Program-made: the position numbers and the translations under genes
In this document: one piece after another, positions 22,399-30,024 of the stretch
How positions within the stretch are numbered: the first letter of the stretch is position 1
Layout: the number at the start of each line of letters is the position of its first letter
The notes under the pieces: generated by a model
Told to the model about the DNA's origin: nothing
The model's input: only the letters and a program-made list of their open reading frames with translations
Database searches by the model: none
Source of the DNA: a virus
IMG/VR virus record: IMGVR_UViG_3300032240_000307
Coordinates: 1 to 30,024 of that record
Reading direction: 5' to 3' (one strand)
Length of the DNA: 30,024 nt

Positions 22399-23469
22399 AT
22401 GCCGGCTGTTGGTCGAATCACAGGCCCGCTCTTAAAGGCGAATCTTAACCGTGACGGTGTAGATCTGGCTTTTGAGACGGACTTACTATATCTTGATGTT
22501 ACTAATGCTCGCATTGGGGTTAACAAAACTTCTCCTACGACCGCAATTGATGTTAACGGTACAACACGTACTACCAACGCAATAGTTAATACACTATTAA
22601 CAGTTGGAAATTTAAACATCAGTGGCAATACTATTTCAAGTACATCTGGAACTATTTCTTTTGCACCAAGCGGTACAGAAGCAACTGTCTATCACTCAAA
22701 ACTTCAAGTAGACGAATTACAAATTACTGGAAATACAATTTCCACATTTGTATCTAATTCAAACTTAGAGTTACGACCAAACGGATCCGGACAGCTTAAC
22801 ATTGTCGGCAACACAAATATCACAGGCAACTTAAATGTTACTGGAAATATCAGCACCACTGGAAATATCACTATCGGTGGTAACATTCAGATCGGTGATC
22901 AAAATACTGACAGTGTTGTTATTAATGCTGGTATTAACAGCAATTTACTACCAGCTACCGATAACACATATAATTTAGGATCACAGACATTTAGATGGCG
23001 CAGTGTGTATGCAGCAAATTTATATGCTGACGTATTAAACACAGCTTCATTTAGTGCAGGTAATATTAATTTTACCGGCAACACAATTAGTACACCTACT
23101 GGACAGAGTCTGTATATCGACGGCAGTGGCAGTGGTGGTGTACGTTTAGGAAACTTTAGAATCGTAGATAACGTTATCACTAACGTTGTTACAAATGCTG
23201 TTTCTGAAATTCAACATTCAGGAACAGGCTATTTTAAAATTAACGGGACTAATGGATTTGTATTTCCAAAAGGCACAGATGCAACTCGTCCAAGTCTTTC
23301 ATTAGGTTATGCAACAGTTCCAACAGGTATGACACGTTACAATACTACAGCAAGATCGCTAGAAGTATGGGACGGGTTTAGTTGGTCTAGTCCAGCAGGT
23401 GCCAGCGGTGCTGTTAGTGAGATTTTAGCTAACTCGATCGCAGTTCAATTTGTATTGACTTTAGGATAA
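22399..23469 (+). CDS. Fibre/structural protein, paralogue 2
   Basis: A 356-residue relative of the preceding gene. It begins MPAVGRITGPLLKANLNRDG, then DLLYLDVTNARIGVN and AIDVNG, in the same order as its neighbour. The middle has a dense TGN repeat (ITGNLNVTGNISTTGNITIG), then DNTYNLGSQTFRWRSVYAAN. The C-terminus carries FVFPKGTDATRP and RYNTTARSLEVWDGFSW, again the tip-type module. ATG 22399 is chosen because of AAGGAG upstream. Tandem paralogues could form heteromeric fibres or alternative adhesins. Confidence 0.65.
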   Translation: MPAVGRITGPLLKANLNRDGVDLAFETDLLYLDVTNARIGVNKTSPTTAIDVNGTTRTTNAIVNTLLTVGNLNISGNTISSTSGTISFAPSGTEATVYHSKLQVDELQITGNTISTFVSNSNLELRPNGSGQLNIVGNTNITGNLNVTGNISTTGNITIGGNIQIGDQNTDSVVINAGINSNLLPATDNTYNLGSQTFRWRSVYAANLYADVLNTASFSAGNINFTGNTISTPTGQSLYIDGSGSGGVRLGNFRIVDNVITNVVTNAVSEIQHSGTGYFKINGTNGFVFPKGTDATRPSLSLGYATVPTGMTRYNTTARSLEVWDGFSWSSPAGASGAVSEILANSIAVQFVLTLG

Positions 23470-23473
23470 GAAA

Positions 23474-23806
23474 ATGCCAACCGTATTTAAAAATGTTTTA
23501 TCATCGGGATTAGATATAGCACCAACAACTGTGTTTACTACACAGGCTGGCGTTAAAACAACTGTGGTTGGTCTAAGTCTTACAAACACCACAGGCAGTA
23601 TTGTATTAGCCAGCATCTTGTTAAACGATACAGCAACAAGCACACAGGCGTATTATATACAGAATACTGTTATACCGCCGAATCAAAGTCTCCGAGTTGT
23701 TAATAACGGAGAACGTCTAGTGTTAGGCGAGTTAACACAAATTATTATCAGTACCAACGTAGACAACAGCATCGATATGGTGTTGAGCTACGTTGAGATT
23801 AGTTAA
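23474..23806 (+). CDS. Small beta-rich structural protein, paralogue B
   Basis: A 110-residue all-beta protein starting four bases after the previous stop. Blocks VVGLSLTNTTGSIVLASILL, AYYIQNTVIPPNQSLRVVN, GERLVLGE, IIISTNVDNSIDMVLSYVEI run parallel to the 122-residue protein at 18538. This type of small protein is often located among fibre genes in aquatic myoviruses. The precise role is unknown. Confidence 0.6.
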   Translation: MPTVFKNVLSSGLDIAPTTVFTTQAGVKTTVVGLSLTNTTGSIVLASILLNDTATSTQAYYIQNTVIPPNQSLRVVNNGERLVLGELTQIIISTNVDNSIDMVLSYVEIS

Positions 23807-23817
23807 GGAAGAATATT

Positions 23818-24168
23818 ATGAGTTATGTTGGTCAATTTACTACAGGCGATATTTTAGGTTCAGGTAACCCAAGATATTTCCTTGCACTGAGAAGAACAGA
23901 TGAAGGAACTTTGTATTTTGCTAAGATTGACCAGATCAACTCTACAGATACAATTCAAATTAATATACCTGGACCAAACTCAGGTAACTACGAAGATTTT
24001 GAATATGGCGTAGATTTCTTTGACGGTCGTGCGGCAACTGATCACAGCAGACCATACGCAAACTTGTTCTACGATCAATATCGTTGGGACGACAAAAACA
24101 TTTTTTACTACATTGATTCAGAGGGCGGGCTAGTTGTTAGAGTCAATCAATCATATAGTTACAGTTAA
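23818..24168 (+). CDS. Conserved hypothetical structural protein
   Basis: A 116-residue protein beginning MSYVGQFTTGDILGSGNPRY, followed by FLALRRTDEGTLYFAKIDQI and ending NIFYYIDSEGGLVVRVNQSY. I recognise the pattern from short proteins beside large structural genes in aquatic T4-like phages, with no function assigned. AAGGAA lies before ATG 23818. The giant gene follows after 14 bases, so the two are probably co-transcribed. Confidence 0.65.
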   Translation: MSYVGQFTTGDILGSGNPRYFLALRRTDEGTLYFAKIDQINSTDTIQINIPGPNSGNYEDFEYGVDFFDGRAATDHSRPYANLFYDQYRWDDKNIFYYIDSEGGLVVRVNQSYSYS

Positions 24169-24182
24169 CAAGGAATTAGATA

Positions 24183-27100
24183 ATGTCAGCAGAATTTAAA
24201 ATAGCCCGATTAAGATATAACTGGGCCGGAGCTTGGGCAACAGGTCAAACTTTCAATCGCGATGACGTAGTGTCATATAATGGTAAGACATACATCTGTT
24301 TAACTCCACACACTGCCGGGGATTTTTATGACGATATCGGACATACTACCGGTACCGGTGCGATTACTCCTTATTGGGAATTGAGTATTGACGGCAAAGA
24401 ATGGAAAAATGTTTGGACTGCAAATACCTACTACAGTCTAGGTAATATTGTTCGTTATGGCGGAGTTGTCTATGTCTGTACCGGCCAGCACACTAGTGCG
24501 TCAGGCGTCAATCCTCAGATCGATTTAGCCTTCTGGACACCATTATCAACTTTCTCAAACTGGAAAACTAACTGGACTCCTAACACAGTTTTTGGTGTAG
24601 GCGATGTTGTAAAATACGGTGGCATTGTCTATAACTGTAACACTAATCATATATCTGCTGTCGATGTAGCAACTGGCCTAGAAGCCGATCAAAGCAAATG
24701 GACATTGGTAAACAATGGTGTCGAATACAAAGGTACTTGGGTTGGCAGCACACGTTATAAACTCAACGATATTGCAAAATACGGTCCAGATCTTTATATC
24801 TGTATACAAGGGCACACTTCAGGAACCTATGATTCAACATTGATATTTGACGAAACTAAATGGACAATCTGGATGCCAGGTATCGAATTTTCGTCTACAT
24901 ATAGCGATCTTGCAATTTATAAACCAGGCGATGTTGTCATCTATGGTGGATATTCATATGTAAGCATCACAAACAATAATAGAGGAAATATCCCCACTCA
25001 GTCATCAAGCGATTGGTCAATATTGACACAGGGCTATATGATGCAAAATGAGTGGTCAAAAACCTTAACATATAAGATTGGCGATATTGTAAGACGTCAC
25101 GGTATGCTGTTTGAAGCTGCACAAGATGTGCCAGCGACATCACAGTCTCTAGATACTGATCCAACTTCATATAGCATTGCAACAACATTATCAGCAGCAT
25201 CAACTACCACAACATTGGTATTACCTTCGACTACTGGATTGCAGCCAGGAATGATTGTTGCCGGTACAGGGTTCACACTTGGACAACAGGTTGTTAAAGT
25301 AGTTAACAGTACCGATGTTTTAATCAGTCAAGCACCCGACGGTGTAACATCGTTAGGACAGACAGTTAGCTTTAATGGTATTAATTACATCTATTGGACT
25401 TTATTAAATCCGGGAATTCAATATCTCGGACGTTGGACATACCTAACTGAATATGTAGTAGGCGATGTAGTATATTGGTCAAATGGAACATATCAGTGTG
25501 TGCTTAATCACGTAGCAACAGCTAAAAATGCTCTAGTTCCAAATAGACCAGACTCAGAGTTGTCAAATACCTATTGGGTAAAATTAGTACAACACTCAAA
25601 AAATAATTCATTAAACACTCCAGGTGATATTGAAACATATTCTGCAGTTACTAATACACACGTTCCTGTAGCAATTGGTGCAGAGACACAGGTATTAAAA
25701 TCAAATGATAATTTACCTGCTTGGAGTACAATTAACGAAATTACCAACGTATTCTATGTTTCAGAAAAACACGGTACTGACGGAGCAGCCTACGGAGCCA
25801 GCTGGGATAAACCAATCAAGTCTATCAAATATGCCTGCGACAGAATTCTTGCAGGTACATTATATACAAATGCCAGAACAATAACAGAATTGAACAGAGA
25901 TTGGGTCATCCAAGAAATGTATCAATGGATGTTGAAACAGAAAGCATTAAGCCAATCTCCATTTAGTCCAAGTTCTGTATTTGACGAAGCTAAAACTAAA
26001 CGAGATGCAGGTCTTGTTTTTGAAGCAGTCTTATACGATTTAGCCCGAGGCGGCAATAGTCAAACAGTGGCAGCGGCTCTTTCATATTTTGCCGATGGAT
26101 CACAAACAGCATACGTTAATGCAAGCACCGAAGCAGCTATGCCTTATATCATCGCATCCATTAACAAAATGAATTCGTTGATCACACAATATACTATTAG
26201 CAGTACATTAATGCTAGATGTTGATAGTGCTCAGGTATACAATAATATTCCAACTACTCTAAGAGTTCAACAGGTAAGAGATTCGACAACCTATCCACTA
26301 GAAAGTGGCGCAGCATCAGCGATTAACGCATTATTCTTGATTATTACAACAGCATTGACAAATCATACAACTGCCAGTTTACCAGCGCAAAATCAGGGCA
26401 TTACATCAACAGTGTTTGTTAAGACAGGCACCTACAGAGAAACATTACCAATTGTTGTACCAGAAAATACAGCGATCGTAGGAGAAGAACTTCGCGGATC
26501 TGTTGTGACGCCTGCTAATGTTATTGATACCATTGTTAAAAGCACGTCGAGTGGTGACGCATCATTTACCGTAACTTCTACAGACGGTATTGTGGATGGT
26601 ACTCCTATTCAGTTCTCAGGAGCCATTACAATCGGAGCTGGCACACTGTCAATTGGTGGTATTACTACGGGCCAGACTTTTTATGTTAACGATAAAAATG
26701 CAGCAAACGCGGGCACACCTGAAATTACTGCTATTTCATATCTTAACGGTTCTCTACTACATCCAGACGGACACAGCAAGATTCTTGGTTTTGCCTTAGA
26801 CGGATACCCAATCTATGGCCCAATTGGTTATACGAATCCTAACAGTGCCGTTACAGCACCAAAGAGAATGCAAAGTGGTTATACATTAAATTCTTCAAGT
26901 ACTCGTGTAACTCCTGTAACAGATACCGCAAGATATCCGATGGGTATCTTTAATGAAGACTGGACATTTACTAATCCTGCAGGTACTGACCTAGATGAGT
27001 ATAACGGTCGCTATTGTGTTACTCCAGACTATCCTAACGGAACTTATGCTTACTTTACAACTATTGATGCCGGCGGTGCACCAGCATATCCTTATGTAAT

Positions 27101-30024
27101 CGGTAAACGTTTCTACGGTGTCCCAAATCCGTTAGTCAGCGACTATTACAGCGGCGGCGGCTCTGCACCTGCTGGTTACTTTATTGAATACACAAGTCAA
27201 AAATCAAATTTTGACGGAGTACAAAGCAGTTGGACAATCAGTGCAGATGGCGGAACTATCCGTGCAAAAGCTAAAGGCGTACCGTATCACAGCTTCGGAA
27301 GCCAAACAGCTACTAATAATCCAAAGATTCAAAACTATGATCTATCATTTAAGTTTAGAGGTGGTACTAATCAAGCAGCTACATTAAAAACATCAGTAGG
27401 TACTGGTCAAGTTGGTTTTTGGCTGAACGGAGTTGCAATTTTTGGCGCAACAGCAAGTCAAGGTGCGCCGTCTGGCTACACTATTATTTCTGGATATACA
27501 TATAATGCTTCAGCAGCAGCAGGGAAAGCATTAGGTTATTCATTCAATCAAGATTTGTCAGGTGGTATTACAACATCCGATGGAGCATATCGTTATATTG
27601 ATGGTAGCTTCTTCAGTGCTTGGACGACCGGCACAGGATCAAACATTACCGGTACAGCAATTACTGCAACTAAGTTCAGTATTTCAGCATTCCCAGGCGG
27701 ACCGATATTTCCAATTCAAACAGCATCTGCTGGTAATGCAGCGATCTATGTCTACGGTGGCGATGCTATTCAGGATATGTTCCGTTTACGTAATGGTACC
27801 GGTTTAAGAAATATGACCTTTACTGGTCTACTAGGATCACTAGGCGGCATTAACGCATATCAAACACAACGTCCATCAGGCGGATCTTACTCAAGCCTAG
27901 ATCCGGGTCGTGGACCAAACGACAGCCGTTCTTGGATCTATCGTCGAAGCCCATATACACAAAACTGTACAGTATTCGGTTACGGATGTACAGGTATTAA
28001 GATTGATGGTGATCTACATCGCGGCGGGAATAAATCAATTGTTGCCAACGACTATACAACTATTCTATCAGGTGGTATTGGCGTATGGTGTACAGGTTCA
28101 GGAGCACTAACAGAACTTGTTTCTGTATTCGCATACTATTCATATTCTGGATATCTTGCTGAAGCAGGCGGACGAATTCGTGCTACAAACGGAAACACAT
28201 CTTACGGTACATTCGGTGTTATTGCAGAAGGTTACGATCTATCTGAAGTACCTATCGCAGGAACTGTTTACAATAAATCAAGCCAGGTACAGGCCAGTGT
28301 TCAAAGTTCATTGAGCGGTAGTGCTCAGTTAACGGGTGTCAATTATGGCAATGCAGGCGTGGCCTATTATACAAGTACTACAAATAACTTGTTGTACAGT
28401 AACAACTATTTTAATGCTGCGTGGACCAATGACGGTAATGTGGTATTACAGAAAAATGCTCTTGCTCCAAACGGTGTGTCGGAAGCGTGGACATTTACTG
28501 CACTTACTGGCGGTACAGATACTGCATACCTTACACAGGCAATTAGTATTCCAGCAGCTGGTAAGACATATTCAGGACTACCAGCAAACAACTTAACAGG
28601 TAGCGGTGTTTCTGCAACATTTGATGTTACAGTCACAAGTACTAGCTACACTGTACAGGTCAATTCTGGCGGTAGCGGATATGTTACAGGTAACACAATG
28701 TTTATTCCCGGCAGTAACTTAGGTGGTACTGACACAGTAAACGATTGTACAATTACTGTGCAATCATTATCTGGTAGTGCTATTTTAACAGTAGGTGTTG
28801 CTGGCACAGTACCGGCAAACAGCGCAAAAAACTATACACTCAGTGCTTATGTGAAACAGGGAAATTCAAATACTGTTGATCTAGCTGGTATATTTTCTGG
28901 TAATACAACTGTACAAAGTAAAGTGTCATTTAACTTTGTCACCGGAGTAACAACAGCATCTAGTGATGGCACTGGGTTTGTTCCTACACTATATGGTGCA
29001 AAAGTATTACCTGATGGTTGGTACAGATTATATATGGCCATTAACGATGTTACTGGTCTTAACACAACATTAACTCACAGGATTTATGCTCGTGGAGTTG
29101 GACAAGCGGCTGGCTATACATATATCTATGGTAACCAAGTAGAAGTTTCCAAGACAAACGGACAGCCAAGTTTCTATCAAGAAACACAGGCAGCAAAATA
29201 TACAGCCTATGCAAACTACAACATTGTTGGCGCTGGAACAGGAGCCCAATTAGTGGGTGATGAAAATAGATCAGGCGGAGTATTCCAAACTCGATTGACC
29301 GACCTAGATGGTACCGGCTCAACAGGCGGTAACGGATATCTAACAGCGTCTAACAATGCCCAAGGCGGAACTGATCAATACATTTTACTTGCTGGTTCTG
29401 ACACAAGAACTGCCACTAACTATGTTGGTATGAATGTGTTTATTAATAGCGGCACCGGTTCAGGTCAATACGGTTATATTTCATATTTTGATGCAGGTGT
29501 AAGCAAGCGTGCCAACGTATTAAAATCAAGTTTTGATGTTTTAAAAATTGGCGGAACAAATGCATCAGGCAACACATTTACACTAACAACTCCATCGAAA
29601 GTAGACAAGCTCTACATTGATATGCCGGTAGAATTTATTCCTACATACTACAAGACCAGTGTTACCGCAACCAGTGTTGGCTACCTTACAGCAACCGCAG
29701 TAACTGGTGGCATCTACAATACAGTTAGCGTAGCGTCAACAGCACAATTAAGAACTAATCAAGCGGTTAAATTCTTTGCCATAGACGGAACACAGTCAGT
29801 ATTTGGTGGATTAACAGGCGACTATAATTATTATATTGCTGCAATTATTGATAGCACAACTATTCAGGTGGCTGCAACAATTTACGGCGCTGCACAACAA
29901 CTGGTAACACAAAATGGATCAATGACTATGTCATTCCCAAGCGGTACTAGTTACCTACAAGGCGCCACTGATACAATGACACCTAATTTGTTAATTCAGT
30001 TTACTGGAACAGCATTAGGCGGCA
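24183..30024 (+). CDS. Giant modular virion surface protein / adhesin (3' end outside window)
   Basis: The frame is open from ATG 24183 (AAGGAA upstream) to the window end, at least 1,947 residues. Modules: seven chitin-binding-like (CBM5/12-type) repeats from about 14 to 450; a small beta module (320-380) between repeats 6 and 7; a helical region with YVSEKHGTDGAAYGASWDKP (about 525-700); a pectin-lyase-like beta-helix start, VFVKTGTYRETLPIVVPENT (744 on); YHYH-family C-half (about 860-980, ALDGYPIYGP) and N-half (about 1078-1145, WLNGVAIFGA); beta-helix resumption (1198-1385, RNGTGLRNMTF); then a CBM-like jelly roll with NYTLSAYVKQG and GWYRLYMAIND (from 1400). This suggests glycan recognition or processing at the host surface. 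Enzymatic activity is not shown. Confidence 0.85.
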   Translation, partial: MSAEFKIARLRYNWAGAWATGQTFNRDDVVSYNGKTYICLTPHTAGDFYDDIGHTTGTGAITPYWELSIDGKEWKNVWTANTYYSLGNIVRYGGVVYVCTGQHTSASGVNPQIDLAFWTPLSTFSNWKTNWTPNTVFGVGDVVKYGGIVYNCNTNHISAVDVATGLEADQSKWTLVNNGVEYKGTWVGSTRYKLNDIAKYGPDLYICIQGHTSGTYDSTLIFDETKWTIWMPGIEFSSTYSDLAIYKPGDVVIYGGYSYVSITNNNRGNIPTQSSSDWSILTQGYMMQNEWSKTLTYKIGDIVRRHGMLFEAAQDVPATSQSLDTDPTSYSIATTLSAASTTTTLVLPSTTGLQPGMIVAGTGFTLGQQVVKVVNSTDVLISQAPDGVTSLGQTVSFNGINYIYWTLLNPGIQYLGRWTYLTEYVVGDVVYWSNGTYQCVLNHVATAKNALVPNRPDSELSNTYWVKLVQHSKNNSLNTPGDIETYSAVTNTHVPVAIGAETQVLKSNDNLPAWSTINEITNVFYVSEKHGTDGAAYGASWDKPIKSIKYACDRILAGTLYTNARTITELNRDWVIQEMYQWMLKQKALSQSPFSPSSVFDEAKTKRDAGLVFEAVLYDLARGGNSQTVAAALSYFADGSQTAYVNASTEAAMPYIIASINKMNSLITQYTISSTLMLDVDSAQVYNNIPTTLRVQQVRDSTTYPLESGAASAINALFLIITTALTNHTTASLPAQNQGITSTVFVKTGTYRETLPIVVPENTAIVGEELRGSVVTPANVIDTIVKSTSSGDASFTVTSTDGIVDGTPIQFSGAITIGAGTLSIGGITTGQTFYVNDKNAANAGTPEITAISYLNGSLLHPDGHSKILGFALDGYPIYGPIGYTNPNSAVTAPKRMQSGYTLNSSSTRVTPVTDTARYPMGIFNEDWTFTNPAGTDLDEYNGRYCVTPDYPNGTYAYFTTIDAGGAPAYPYVIGKRFYGVPNPLVSDYYSGGGSAPAGYFIEYTSQKSNFDGVQSSWTISADGGTIRAKAKGVPYHSFGSQTATNNPKIQNYDLSFKFRGGTNQAATLKTSVGTGQVGFWLNGVAIFGATASQGAPSGYTIISGYTYNASAAAGKALGYSFNQDLSGGITTSDGAYRYIDGSFFSAWTTGTGSNITGTAITATKFSISAFPGGPIFPIQTASAGNAAIYVYGGDAIQDMFRLRNGTGLRNMTFTGLLGSLGGINAYQTQRPSGGSYSSLDPGRGPNDSRSWIYRRSPYTQNCTVFGYGCTGIKIDGDLHRGGNKSIVANDYTTILSGGIGVWCTGSGALTELVSVFAYYSYSGYLAEAGGRIRATNGNTSYGTFGVIAEGYDLSEVPIAGTVYNKSSQVQASVQSSLSGSAQLTGVNYGNAGVAYYTSTTNNLLYSNNYFNAAWTNDGNVVLQKNALAPNGVSEAWTFTALTGGTDTAYLTQAISIPAAGKTYSGLPANNLTGSGVSATFDVTVTSTSYTVQVNSGGSGYVTGNTMFIPGSNLGGTDTVNDCTITVQSLSGSAILTVGVAGTVPANSAKNYTLSAYVKQGNSNTVDLAGIFSGNTTVQSKVSFNFVTGVTTASSDGTGFVPTLYGAKVLPDGWYRLYMAINDVTGLNTTLTHRIYARGVGQAAGYTYIYGNQVEVSKTNGQPSFYQETQAAKYTAYANYNIVGAGTGAQLVGDENRSGGVFQTRLTDLDGTGSTGGNGYLTASNNAQGGTDQYILLAGSDTRTATNYVGMNVFINSGTGSGQYGYISYFDAGVSKRANVLKSSFDVLKIGGTNASGNTFTLTTPSKVDKLYIDMPVEFIPTYYKTSVTATSVGYLTATAVTGGIYNTVSVASTAQLRTNQAVKFFAIDGTQSVFGGLTGDYNYYIAAIIDSTTIQVAATIYGAAQQLVTQNGSMTMSFPSGTSYLQGATDTMTPNLLIQFTGTALGG
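24222..25520 (+). repeat. Seven CBM5/12-like protein repeats
   Basis: Within the giant gene, repeats begin near residues 14, 77, 130, 184, 236, 290 and 416. The consensus is a Trp, then about five residues, Tyr, two or three residues, GD-I/V-V, Tyr-Gly, and Tyr-x-Cys followed by a His three residues on in the best copies (for example GDVVKYGGIVYNCNTNH). The aromatic pattern is that of chitin-binding type-3 modules; copies 5 and 6 have lost the Cys and His. Confidence 0.75.

Noticed and set aside
26590-28596. Short plus-strand frames within the giant gene
   Set aside because: They are out of frame with the uninterrupted frame running from 24183 to the window end.

Overview
The window is part of the genome of a T4-like contractile-tailed phage (myovirus), most like the aquatic T4 relatives that infect marine or freshwater bacteria. 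The basis is a recognisable head operon (gp20 portal, gp21 prohead protease, gp22 scaffold, gp23 major capsid), a gp46 recombination subunit, a gp26-like baseplate/tail protein and T4-type late promoter boxes (core TAAATA). Composition is moderately AT-rich. No tRNA, rRNA, integrase, insertion sequence or CRISPR array was seen, and the host cannot be named from this sequence.

Layout. (1) Positions 1-2497, + strand: a tightly coupled operon made of the end of gp46, two different 2-oxoglutarate/Fe(II) oxygenases, a small basic protein and a GIY-YIG-type nuclease. (2) 2498-2984: a non-coding, hairpin-rich stretch with an imperfect direct repeat, ending in a late promoter. (3) 2985-5941, + strand: three proteins with similar N-termini, one with a hydrophobic segment and one extremely Ala/Gly/Pro-rich with an Arg-rich patch; they are candidate internal virion proteins. 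(4) 5938-7013, - strand: gp26-like gene, followed in the -1 frame by a 76-codon extension that has no usable start codon. A slippery heptamer and a stem-loop sit at the junction, so a programmed -1 frameshift is likely. (5) 7082-9859, + strand: a 925-residue, membrane-segment-containing tape-measure-like protein, divergent from gp26. (6) 9872-16419: head module with portal, small gp67-position protein, glycosyltransferase-like protein, very acidic core-like protein, gp21, gp22 and gp23, then a terminator. (7) 16488-30024: a block of adhesion and virion-surface genes with recurrent beta modules, ending in a giant open gene (over 1,947 residues) that runs off the window.

How the genes work together. 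gp20 with the core proteins and gp22 would build the prohead, gp21 would cut scaffold and gp23 (candidate site after Glu41 of gp23), and the gp26/frameshift pair beside the tape-measure-like gene resembles the tail-assembly chaperone plus tape-measure arrangement of other tailed phages. The last 13.5 kb would furnish fibres and carbohydrate-binding surfaces. The two most noteworthy signals are the gp26 frameshift cassette and the giant protein, which carries seven chitin-binding-like repeats and a YHYH domain whose halves appear in reversed order inside a beta-helix.
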